Shown piece by piece: positions 10,081 to 19,010 of a stretch of 64,000 nt of DNA. The notes beneath the pieces are model-generated. The model did not search any database. It saw only the letters and a program-made list of their open reading frames with translations, and had not been told where the DNA came from. The position numbers and the translations under genes are program-made. This stretch comes from Microdochium bolleyi (taxonomy: Eukaryota; Ascomycota; Sordariomycetes; Xylariales; Microdochiaceae): contig KQ964247.1 of NCBI GenBank assembly GCA_001566295.1, positions 310,001-374,000 of the forward strand, written 5' to 3'. Within the stretch, counting starts at the first letter, position 1; each line of letters begins with the position of its first letter.

Positions 10081-11577
10081 ATGGACAGCTCTCCGCCTCC
10101 CACGCCGCCATCGCGTGCCCCAACGGATGAGGACGTGAGGTTTCACACTATCACCTCTCCTTGCGAATATGTCGAGGACTACTACCCTGGCAGTTACCAC
10201 CCAGTCCACCTCGGTGATGTCTTTCATGACGGCCAGTACAAGGTCATCCGGAAACTGGGCAACGGTGCCTACTCGACGGTCTGGCTGGCGCGGGACATCA
10301 AGCAGGTAGATCCCCCCTCCATCCAGCTGTTCCAGATCATCCTGCTTACTGCCACCTCTCACTACAGGCATGATAGGTATGTCGCCTTGAAGGTTCTCGT
10401 ATCGGCAGAATCGGTATCGACAACTGAGTCGCGCATCCTTCATCACCTCTTGCAGGCTGCGCCCGTCGAAGCGGCCAATTTTACTACGCAACTGCTCGAC
10501 GAATTTACCCACGACGGGCCGAATGGCACTCACAGATGCCTTGCATTTGAGCCCATGGGCCCCAGCGTGAACACAATGGTTGAGGAACTACCCCAGTTCA
10601 AGCCTCCCCGATGGGAGATGAAGGTTCGCTACCCGCCTGCCATGGCCAAGAGCATCCTCCGACAAGCTCTACAAGGCCTCGAGTTCCTACACAAGAACAA
10701 CGTCGCACACGGCGGCTTCCAACCCGGCAATATGCTCTTCGCACTCCAAAACCTTGACACTCAGCCAGAGGACGCGCTGCGGCAGGATAGCCAAGACAAA
10801 ACCTCCATTTCAGCTCCGGTGCAGAGGCTGGACGGGAAGCAAGACAGATGGGCACCTCGCTACCTCTGCGTTGCACAGCCGTTGGCTCTATTTGCAAGCC
10901 ATCTTGGTGGAGGTCAGTGTTCCCCCATTTCATCAATTCATCCCCATCCACCCCCCCTCACCATGCCTGTACCTATATCTGTGCCTAACAGCTTCTCTCC
11001 AGCTTATTTCATCCCCGATCCACCAGCAGAGATAGTGACCCCTCTCGGTCTCCGAGCGCCAGAGCTCTTGCTTAAAGAGGAACGCAATCCCACGCTCGAC
11101 ATTTGGAGCTTCGGCTGCCTCGTCTTTGAGCTCATCACTGGAACCCCACTGCTCTGCATCCCATACTCTGAGGGTCTGGAGCGTGATGACTACGTCATCC
11201 AGCTCACGGCCCGCCTCGGGCCTCTACCAGACCATTTATTCCAGGCCTGGCCGAATTCATCGCTGTACTACACCCCGGAAGGTGAGCTGTACAATTCCGA
11301 ACTTGGTGGGGTTCCAGATGGGTCGACCGAGCCGCTCCTGCTAGAGCAGGAGACAATGGAAGAATGCTTTGACCAAGCAGAGCCCGACGTCGACGACGCG
11401 GAGGCGTTACAAATCAAAGGTCTGATACGGCGCATCCTGAAGTACGGCCCTTCTGAGCGGCCCTCAGCAGCGGGAATACTATTGGATCCGTGGTTCTATT
11501 GCGAAACGGAAACGGTAGCTTGCCATGGAACAGACATGAAGGTTGAGGAGCAGAACTTGATGAAAGCACGAAATTGA
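10081..11577 (+). CDS. SRPK-like protein kinase lacking key catalytic residues (probable pseudokinase)
   Basis: Predicted exons are 10081-10301, 10368-10912 and 11003-11577 (446 aa). SRPK hallmarks are clear: YYPGSYHPVHLGDVF, glycine loop LGNGAYSTVWLA, VALK lysine at K82, αC glutamate near E94, and the C-lobe TPLGLRAPELLL and LDIWSFGCLVFELITG. Two residues essential in active kinases are absent. The catalytic-loop aspartate is glycine (HGGFQPGN, G190). The DFG-equivalent aspartate is histidine after splicing (SHLGGA, H252), and the segment before it looks shortened. Intron 2 (10913-11002) is a normal GT-AG intron. Intron 1 fits best as GC-AG (10302-10367), giving ARDIKHDRYVALKVL. Without splicing intron 1 the frame also stays open. 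Family is secure; loss of activity is inferred. Confidence 0.82.
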   Translation: MDSSPPPTPPSRAPTDEDVRFHTITSPCEYVEDYYPGSYHPVHLGDVFHDGQYKVIRKLGNGAYSTVWLARDIKQVDPPSIQLFQIILLTATSHYRHDRYVALKVLVSAESVSTTESRILHHLLQAAPVEAANFTTQLLDEFTHDGPNGTHRCLAFEPMGPSVNTMVEELPQFKPPRWEMKVRYPPAMAKSILRQALQGLEFLHKNNVAHGGFQPGNMLFALQNLDTQPEDALRQDSQDKTSISAPVQRLDGKQDRWAPRYLCVAQPLALFASHLGGGQCSPISSIHPHPPPLTMPVPISVPNSFSPAYFIPDPPAEIVTPLGLRAPELLLKEERNPTLDIWSFGCLVFELITGTPLLCIPYSEGLERDDYVIQLTARLGPLPDHLFQAWPNSSLYYTPEGELYNSELGGVPDGSTEPLLLEQETMEECFDQAEPDVDDAEALQIKGLIRRILKYGPSERPSAAGILLDPWFYCETETVACHGTDMKVEEQNLMKARN

Positions 11578-12087
11578 AGCGGCAAGGGAGGCATGCGTGA
11601 CAGTTCGCCCGTGTAGAGAGAGTACTCCGCAGCCAATACTCTCCCAGTTATATGCAGCTAGTTTCATGGCGCAATACGACATGGAGACCCTGTACAGGCT
11701 CAAGTACGATACGGAGTGCTGGGAGCGTAGGTAAGAGTACCGGCATAACACGCAGAGACGACCACAAGTATGCGTACTGTCGCTTTGAGTCGAGGCACGC
11801 CTAGCTGGAGGCTTTAACGCTCCAGGCCACTAGCGACAGGGCTAGGGGAAGGGTCGTCACCAGGCTGGAGATGCATCAAGCAGGTGGTGAGGCGCATCTG
11901 CTCGATTCTGCCGGACGAGGGTCCTGGACTCTTGAATTTTCAGTGGGTCTCTCTCTAAAGTTTCAGAGCATCCTGGATTGGCATCTGATCGTGGCAGTTC
12001 GCTACCAACAATAACATCGGCCTTGTCGCAAGCGCAAGTGATCTGTCTTGTGTTGTCTTCAGGAGTTTCTCACTCCTATCCGCAGTC
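11578..12087. other. Spacer between kinase-like gene and SPOUT methyltransferase
   Basis: About 510 bases between two plus-strand genes, holding a 3' UTR and a promoter. No coding or RNA signal was seen. An upstream exon of the methyltransferase cannot be excluded. Confidence 0.4.
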
Positions 12088-13078
12088 ATGGGTCGCTCTT
12101 GGACAGTCTCCATAGCCCTGCCAGGCAGTGTGCTGTCATTGTAAGTTGCCGAAATGTCACTTCTCTCCTCACGATTCTGACTCCGAAACCAGATGCCGGC
12201 GTGATGAGCAGCGTGTGCACATTGTGTCGCACATCGCACGAGCTCTGTGTGTCTACAGCATCGACGAGATCATCATATACGATGACTCCCCGCCAGACTC
12301 TCGGCCACGAAGTGTAGATACTTCATCCTACACTGGCGACATTGACGCTTGCGGCTATGTAGACCATCTCCTGCAGTACCTCGAGATGCCGCCATTCATG
12401 CGCAAGACTCTGCTGCCGCTTCACCCCAATCTCAAGCAGGCCGGTCTCATGGCAAACTTGGAGATCCCATCACATCCCCACCCCAGGCATTGGGTGCCCT
12501 ACGCGGAGGGCGTGACACTACCAGGCGCGACACCATCTGGCAAGGGCACAATCGTCGACATTGGTCACAAGTCGCCCGTCGTCATCAACCAGGACGTCCC
12601 GCCCAAGACCCGCATCACTCTCAGACTTGATGAGAACAACCCGGAAGCAGCCGAGCCAGTCGACCCGTCGACGCCCAGGTCAGAAGGTGGCTACTTCTGG
12701 GGCTACACGACACGGCGTGCTGAGACGCTGTCGGCCGTCTTCGAGGGCTGTAAGTTCGAGGGAGGCTACGACATGAGCATCGGCACGTCGGAACGCGGCA
12801 CGCTGCTGGCCGAGGCGCTGCCGGAGAGGAAGCTCAAGAGGGAGCCCCTGCAGTTCCAGCACCTGCTCATTGTCTTTGGCGGGCCCCGAGGACTCGAGTA
12901 CGCCGCCGAGAACGATCCGACGCTGAACGGGATGGGCATCGTGCGCGCGAGGACGCAGGAGCTGTTTGACCACTGGGTCAACTTCTTGCCGGGCCAGGGA
13001 ACCCGGACTGTGCAGACGGAAGAGGCGCTGTGGGCCGGGCTGGCGGTCATGCGCCGGATATGGATCGACAAGGAGTAG
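12088..13078 (+). CDS. SPOUT-type RNA methyltransferase, C9orf114/SPOUT1 family
   Basis: Two exons, 12088-12140 and 12193-13078, joined over a 52-nt intron (GTAAGT/CCAG), encode 312 aa. The N-terminus reads WTVSIALPGSVLS and then HIARALCVYSIDEIIIYDD, the start of the α/β-knot fold in this family. Later motifs include GYFWGYTTRRAETLSAVFE and the C-terminal knot HLLIVFGGPRGLEYA, followed by the conserved closing segment with TRTVQTEEALWAGLAVM. The family comprises predicted SAM-dependent RNA methyltransferases related to yeast YMR310C and YGR283C. The N-terminus is short compared with relatives that carry a basic tail, so a further 5' exon is possible. I chose the ATG at 12088 because it directly precedes the conserved block. 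Confidence 0.87.
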
Positions 13079-13869
13079 ATTTTGCTGAACTGCATCTTGG
13101 TGCTTTCGTGTTCTCGACGCTGCTGACATCACGGCCGGCCGTCTCCCGACGAGCTAGGGTCAGTTGGGAGGGCGCGCGTCTTTTCGAGTTTTGCATGCAA
13201 TCTGATTAGCGAACTAGAAATGTACTGCACTTATCAAAAGTTTGATCCGACCACATTAGTAGAAGATTTTGAGCACGGCCATTGGCTCCCGGGTCAAAGC
13301 TGACGGAAGTCGAGGCCATGCTGTGTCAGGCCCTGTAAGTGGTTGCCACTTCTCTGCCACTCTCTGGGTCGGTACCCTGAGGGAGGACACTCCGGACCGG
13401 AAATGTTTCATGTCGCTAAGGAATGGCGTGCTCGCTGCCGGCCGGAGTGGAGCTGCCGAGATGGCAAACGGCTGCGCTGTGATTGGCCTGGCCTTATCAG
13501 GGCCGAGGAGATGGCCGCCCCGAATGCCGCTGCCCCCCATGGGCGCCATGCTGCATTTCCTATCTAGCTCCGGCCAAACCCCCACCACTGGGCTGAGGGA
13601 CAGTCCCAAAATGTTGACTCGGGAGGCCGTCGATATCGGAGCGCCAGGCGGGTGTGGCACAATCCCGCCCGAGCTGAGATGGCTCTTTTCTTAAGCCCCC
13701 CCTTCTTCACTCGCTGTGTCTCGACTTCCTCAAACAATACCCTCGCCTAGCTACCGCGCCGACTCTCACTACTTTTCGCCGTCTCACGGGTGGTGACCTT
13801 CCAGCTCCGGCTGTGTTCGCCCTCCCCTCTTGCCAGAAACCACGGAGACCTCCGACAATCTCGCCCGCG
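13079..13869. other. MET1 upstream region
   Basis: About 790 bases before MET1. The stretch 13690-13869 is rich in C and T, as in many fungal leaders. An 11-base near-palindrome ATGGGCGCCAT occurs near 13537 but does not have the spacing of the sulfur regulator site. No gene seen. Confidence 0.4.
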
Positions 13870-15772
13870 ATGGTCAGCAACACACATGTCTCGATGCTCA
13901 CGGCGGTCCACGCCCAGGCACACGTCCACCTTGTCGTCGGCTCGAACCCCTTGGCCGCAGCCCGTTGCGCGCAGTCGATAGCAGCAGGCGCACAGCCGGT
14001 TCTTGTCGCACCGGAGACCGCCGAGCTGCATTACGCCTTGCAGAAGCGCATCGACGACGGCGAGGTCAGATGGGTCAAGAAGATATTCGAGGACAGTGAT
14101 CTGTTCTCGCTAGGCCGGCCCGAGGTCGACGGTGTCGTGGACGCTGCGTTTGTGACATCCGGGCCTAGAGACCCAAAGAGTAAGCGAGACACTGGCACCA
14201 TGGTTTCCTGCCGACGAGAGGGAACTCTAGCTCATGTCTGGAACAGGAAATAGCTGACAAGAGTGTGAAACAACAGGCACGCACATCTCGACAGTATGCA
14301 AGCGGCACCGAATCCCCGTCAACGTCGTCGACGCCCCTCAGCTCTGCACATTCTCACTGCTCTCCACGCATACCGACGGCTCGCTGCAGATTGGCGTGAC
14401 GACCAACGGTCGCGGGTGCAAGCTGGCCTCGCGGATCCGGCGCGAGATCGCGTCCTCGCTGCCGCAGAACCTCGGCGCCGCAGTGTCGCGGCTCGGGGAG
14501 GTCCGGAGGCGCATACAGGAGGAGGACCACCGGCTGCACGACACCCTTGCGGACAACAGCGCTAGCACCGGCGAGCTGGACGACTCGGTCGACCAGTCGG
14601 CGCAGTTCAACAAGCTCATCACCGAGGCGGACCTCGACGCCGCCAAGAACAGGCGCATGCGCTGGCTCAGCCAGGTGTGCGAGTACTGGCCTCTGAAGCG
14701 GCTCGCGGCCATCACGGACGCCGACGTCGACACCATTCTCAAGTCCTACGAGCAGGCCACCACCGGCGTTGCTCCCTCCTCGGCAGCCGAAATACTAGGC
14801 CGGCCCCTGGGGACGCCTTCGGACCCAGCAGCAGGCGCCAGACTCGGCCGTGTCATCCTCGCGGGATCCGGCCCGGGCCACCCAGACCTGCTCACGCAGG
14901 CGACGCACAAGGCGATCAGGACCGCGGACCTGATCCTCGCGGACAAGCTCGTCCCGTCGGGCGTGCTGGACCTTATCCCGCGCCGCACCCCTGTCCAGAT
15001 CGCGCGCAAGTTCCCGGGCAACGCGGACGCCGCGCAGGAGGAGCTGCACGAGCTCGCGGCGGCCGGGGTGCGCGAGGGCAAGACGGTGCTCCGTCTGAAA
15101 CAGGGCGACCCGTACATCTACGGCCGCGGCGGCGAGGAGGTCGAGTATTTCCGGCAGCAGGGCCTTGGCGACCGAGTCATGGTTCTGCCGGGGGTCACGT
15201 CTGCCTTGTCGGCGCCGCTGTTTGCTGAGATCCCGGCGACCCAGCGCGATGTGGCGGATCAGGTGCTCATCTGCACGGGGACTGGCAAGAAGGGCAAGCC
15301 GCCGAATCCGCCCGAGTATGTGGCCAGTCGGACGGTGGTGTTCCTCATGGCTCTGCACCGGATACAGGGACTTGTCGAGGAGTTAACAACGCACCTGGCC
15401 GCTGAGAAGGACGGTTGTGATGGCGGGGAGGCCAAGATGCTTCCCCCCAGGAGGCCGCTGTGGCCCCTGTCTACGCCTTGTGCGGTCATCGAGCGCGCGA
15501 GCTGTCCTGACCAGCGCGTGATTCGCACGACGTTGGGCAAGGTCGCCGAGGCGATCGAGCACGAGGGCAGCAGGCCCCCCGGGCTGCTCGTGGTGGGCCG
15601 GGCATGCGAGTTCCTGCACAAGCCAACTGCACCTGCGGGTGAAGGTGTCACGGGTATGGCCGACGGGTCTTTGTCGTCGGGCCACGGCTGGACGGTCCAG
15701 GAGGGGTTCCGGGGGCTGGAGGTTGGTGATGTCGTCGTTGGTGATGTGCTAGGGCAGATCGCCGGGGCGTGA
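13870..15772 (+). CDS. MET1: Uroporphyrinogen-III C-methyltransferase, siroheme synthesis
   Basis: Exons 13870-14179 and 14277-15772 encode 601 aa; the 97-nt intron (GTAAGC/AACAG) is needed to join the frames. The N-terminal third is a Met8/CysG-like precorrin-2 dehydrogenase-type domain (VHLVVGSNPLAAARC, then TNGRGCKLASRIRREIA). The C-terminal part is the SUMT tetrapyrrole methylase: VILAGSGPGHPDLLT, ADLILADKLVPSGVL, the LRLKQGDPYIYGRGGEE signature, and VLPGVTSALSAP. The enzyme methylates uroporphyrinogen III with SAM toward siroheme, the cofactor of sulfite and nitrite reductases, so it serves methionine synthesis and nitrate use. Length and order match yeast and fungal Met1. The ATG at 13870 is preferred over an in-frame non-ATG opening farther upstream. 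Confidence 0.93.
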
Positions 15773-16310
15773 CAAAAAGCACCCAGGCCGTCTGATGTTG
15801 TTTGCGAACGAACCGTGGTCTCTGTTGGTACGCATAAAACTTTGCGTTAGCATTGTTGGTGTGCATAGAAACTAGTGTTAGTGTTGTTGGTACATAAGCG
15901 TAAGTAAGCGTAGTGTTGGTGTTGGTACTCAGGCGACGGGGCAAGGCGTATAATGGCGTAAAGGGCACCGGCAGGGACAGGGATGCTTCAACGCACGCGC
16001 GGCACGGCTACAAATCTTTAGTACTAGGCCGGCCTCTTTATGGACCACCGAACATAGACCGAGATCATGGATTACACCCATGGCGCCTGTTTGCAGACTT
16101 CTTTGCTTCAAGCGCGGCATAGCCGCCGTGTGACGCCAAGTCGTGATGTTGGCGGTACATTCCGCGACCAGGCGAACTGTGTTATTCATTCTTGCTCACG
16201 TGCACAAAGGCGCTCTTTGTCCTTCACGGGCTGTCGATATAGTAACAATCCTCTCCCACTTTCCATCTATGCATAGACCAGTTCTCCATCCATCATGATT
16301 GCCATTGCCC
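15773..16310. other. Spacer with a short tandem repeat
   Basis: About 540 bases between two plus-strand genes. It contains three imperfect tandem units described in the next entry, just downstream of MET1. The rest shows nothing recognisable. Confidence 0.45.
15824..15918 (+). repeat. Three imperfect 31-bp tandem units beginning GTTGGT
   Basis: GTTGGT recurs at 15824, 15855 and 15886, exactly 31 bases apart. Units 1 and 2 share much of their length (GCATA, AAACT, GTTAG); unit 3 has diverged. It lies 50 bases after the MET1 stop codon, probably in its 3' UTR. Confidence 0.75.
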
Positions 16311-18581
16311 ATGCCCACGGGACAACAGAGTTTGTCGCAAGACTGTCGCAAACACATTGTATCTTCGTGGCACCAAGTTCAAGATATGGAGCCTCCAAAG
16401 GGCTTTAGTATCCTCGTAACCGAAGCGGAGCTCGCGAACGTATTCGCTCGCGTCCTGGAGCTTCATGACGAAACATTCAGCAGAACGGCCCAGAATACTG
16501 CCTTGTCTCCTCTTCCTCCTCCTCTTCCTCCAAAGAACCACGAGCAACCTACACAAACACCAACAGATCAGATCAAGCCCCAGAACACCGTCGCCAGCCA
16601 GAGGAACAAGAACAAGGCTCTCCAGTGCGTGCTAGACGACGTCAGAGACGGCCTACTAGGCCTCGTGAGCCGTACCGAGTTCGACCGGTTCCTCGACGGG
16701 CTCGAGAAGGAGAACATCCTGCTGTCAGCTAGACACGGGAACCGGCACCGTAGAATACTCAGCACCGCCGACAGGAACAATGGCGCCAGCTCTGCCGTTG
16801 GACGAGCTCGTATGACCGGCCTGGGGCAGCCGTTCGAGGACGGACTGCGTCGATGGATTCTGCAGTCTGCCTGCGACGCAGAGACAGCACGGCAGGGTAC
16901 CCCAAAAGCAGCAATCAACTGTCGATGGCTCCTGTGCGGACGGCCAGAGCAGCTGATCACCGTCTTGCGCAGAATGCCTCCACCATGGGCAGAGAACTGC
17001 ATCTTCGTCACGCCAGTATGCGTGACGCAAGAGAACGGCAGCGGCATCAACACCGGCAATACCAACACCAACACAAACAGACTCAGCCATGACAACGGGA
17101 GCCAGCAAAGCCACTGCGACAAGAGAACGGTCTTCACAATGCTCCTGGTGGACCTGATCAGCGCAATCTCCGGGCATGTCGCGGACGAGAGCGTGCTGAG
17201 CGGCTTCAAGAAGGCCGACCTGCCCAACATCCAATCGCCCCAGGGACGAATCCAGGCCCTCGTGATGGTGCTGGAGGTGTGCGTCCGGGCGCTCTTTACG
17301 CCTGCGGCCTCTCAGCTCCGGAAGGACCAAAGCCAGGGATCGAGGGCTACAACAAAGGCAGAGAACGCCGCCCTCGGCGACAGGACACCAGGACACTCTG
17401 GGAGGCAAGACGCGGGAGCTGGCGACGACAACGCCGCCGCCAAGCATACACGCAAGCACCCTCGACCACTCCTACTCCTCATCGACCGTATCGACAGCGT
17501 CGTCTGCCCCGAGACGGAGCACTATGTCAAGAAGACAATCACCATGCTCAGGATCCTGTCGGGTCCGCTGGCTTGTACCACAGCCTTTGACACGCGCTCA
17601 TCAGTCTCACTGAGGTCTCGCTTCTGCGCTGAACTCGCGGAACGCGCGAACGACGGCGGCTCCAATGATGCGAACAGAGACACACCAAAAGACGGACCGG
17701 CGATCAAGGTGCTCTTCACCGTCAGCGACGAGGCCGGGAGAGTGTTTCTCGAGAAGCAGTGCGGTCTCTCGGCTGTCGCGGAGCCAGTCGAGCTCGAGAG
17801 CGACCTGGGCCATATAGTCCTGCGGGCTCAGAAGTCGAGGGACGCGCTGCGAGGCCAGCCACACAAGACGCCGCGCAAGCCGCAACCCCGGGGCCTCGAC
17901 GATATCAGGGAACACCCGGTAGATCTGCATCATCAGCATGTACCCGTGCCCGTCGTACGGGGCGGCAGCATCAGCCATGGTGATCCAAAAGCGAGAAGGG
18001 CACAGAGCAGACATCATGGTGGCGGTGAGACCGGGGAGATGGCAGGCGAGGTGGTGAGCCCTCTCGATGACAAGAGGAGGGAAAGATCCATGTCATCAAT
18101 ACATCTCCTCCGCGAACAAGTGAGCCCCGTCGCCACGGGTCGATGTATAAGTCTTCCTGCCAAGCGGGCTCGGATACCGCCGCCCCTCAGCCTCCCGGGG
18201 GGCACGACGACGACGACACCAGCCGGCAGCAAGACCGTCGTTAGAGCCAAACCCAGTCCGAGGGGCGGCCGTCGCACCAGCACCAGCACCAGCACCAGCA
18301 GGAAACACAGAGGAAAGAGGACCGCGAGCGTCAAGCTCCATCTCGGCGCCATCAAGGAGTTCTGGTCCAACCCGCTCAGGTCGCGCAGTCTTACCGAGAT
18401 AATCCCGCAGATACCGCCCACGCCGCCGCCGAAGCCGAATCTAGGGCAGTCATTCAGGCGAGACAGGAAAGATGGGAGCGCCGCCGAGAGCAATGCTATC
18501 GGTGGTAGGAGTGATAAGGCGACCAAGCACATTGCCAATGAGACCGATTGGCTCAAGATGAGGGACAAGGGTTGGGTGTAG
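16311..18581 (+). CDS. Conserved-type fungal hypothetical protein (756 aa)
   Basis: An intronless gene starting at ATG 16311, or possibly at 16386 (MEPPKGFSILVTEAELANVF). I do not recognise the family. The N-terminal ~400 residues look folded. Near residue 385 RPLLLLIDRIDSV has the shape of a Walker B strand, followed by KKTITMLRIL and later IKVLFTVSDEAGRVFLEK, reminiscent of ATPase cores in fungal NTPase-like proteins. I see no intact Walker A lysine motif before it. The last ~250 residues are disordered and basic, with a short ACCAGC microsatellite near 18275-18300 that codes for a Thr-Ser run. It ends with short hydrophobic and charged segments. The gene lies between MET1 and a minus-strand OSBP gene, which gives no functional hint. 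Confidence 0.7.
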   Translation: MPTGQQSLSQDCRKHIVSSWHQVQDMEPPKGFSILVTEAELANVFARVLELHDETFSRTAQNTALSPLPPPLPPKNHEQPTQTPTDQIKPQNTVASQRNKNKALQCVLDDVRDGLLGLVSRTEFDRFLDGLEKENILLSARHGNRHRRILSTADRNNGASSAVGRARMTGLGQPFEDGLRRWILQSACDAETARQGTPKAAINCRWLLCGRPEQLITVLRRMPPPWAENCIFVTPVCVTQENGSGINTGNTNTNTNRLSHDNGSQQSHCDKRTVFTMLLVDLISAISGHVADESVLSGFKKADLPNIQSPQGRIQALVMVLEVCVRALFTPAASQLRKDQSQGSRATTKAENAALGDRTPGHSGRQDAGAGDDNAAAKHTRKHPRPLLLLIDRIDSVVCPETEHYVKKTITMLRILSGPLACTTAFDTRSSVSLRSRFCAELAERANDGGSNDANRDTPKDGPAIKVLFTVSDEAGRVFLEKQCGLSAVAEPVELESDLGHIVLRAQKSRDALRGQPHKTPRKPQPRGLDDIREHPVDLHHQHVPVPVVRGGSISHGDPKARRAQSRHHGGGETGEMAGEVVSPLDDKRRERSMSSIHLLREQVSPVATGRCISLPAKRARIPPPLSLPGGTTTTTPAGSKTVVRAKPSPRGGRRTSTSTSTSRKHRGKRTASVKLHLGAIKEFWSNPLRSRSLTEIIPQIPPTPPPKPNLGQSFRRDRKDGSAAESNAIGGRSDKATKHIANETDWLKMRDKGWV

Positions 18582-19010
18582 CTCTACAGCAGTGGACGCT
18601 TGCGACGAGTGTGGTGTTTCCTACAGACAATGGTTTTACAAGGCGTATTTACATTTACGAATTTGAGCAATCAAAATATAATATCTGTAGCTTTCCTAAA
18701 ACCTTGTGGGAAAATGCTCAGTGTTTAGCAAGTGAAAATCCCCAGCCTGGACGATGACTTCCTACTGCAGACAGACCTCGAGCTTCACCAGAACATGGTC
18801 CATGTCCATCTGAAAAGGCACTGACGATTACTTGGCTTCAATATGAGAACAATTTCATTGGTATTCCTGCAAAATCTCGCTTCGCTGATAGTAAGACGCC
18901 CCGAAATGTGTGGCTTGATCATGCCGCCCATCATCCCAAACAACTCCGTTCCCAGATGATAAGACGCTCAAAGAAAAACACTCTTACTCTTCCCAGTCCT
19001 CGTAGCTACG
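18582..19010. other. Convergent 3' region
   Basis: About 430 bases between the 3' ends of the 756-aa gene and the OSBP gene. AT-rich around 18600-18730. No gene or RNA seen. Confidence 0.45.

Noticed and set aside
13537..13547. ATGGGCGCCAT as a possible CYS3/MetR-type sulfur regulator site before MET1
   Set aside because: The spacing between ATG and CAT is five bases, not the four of the consensus, so it is not a proper match.
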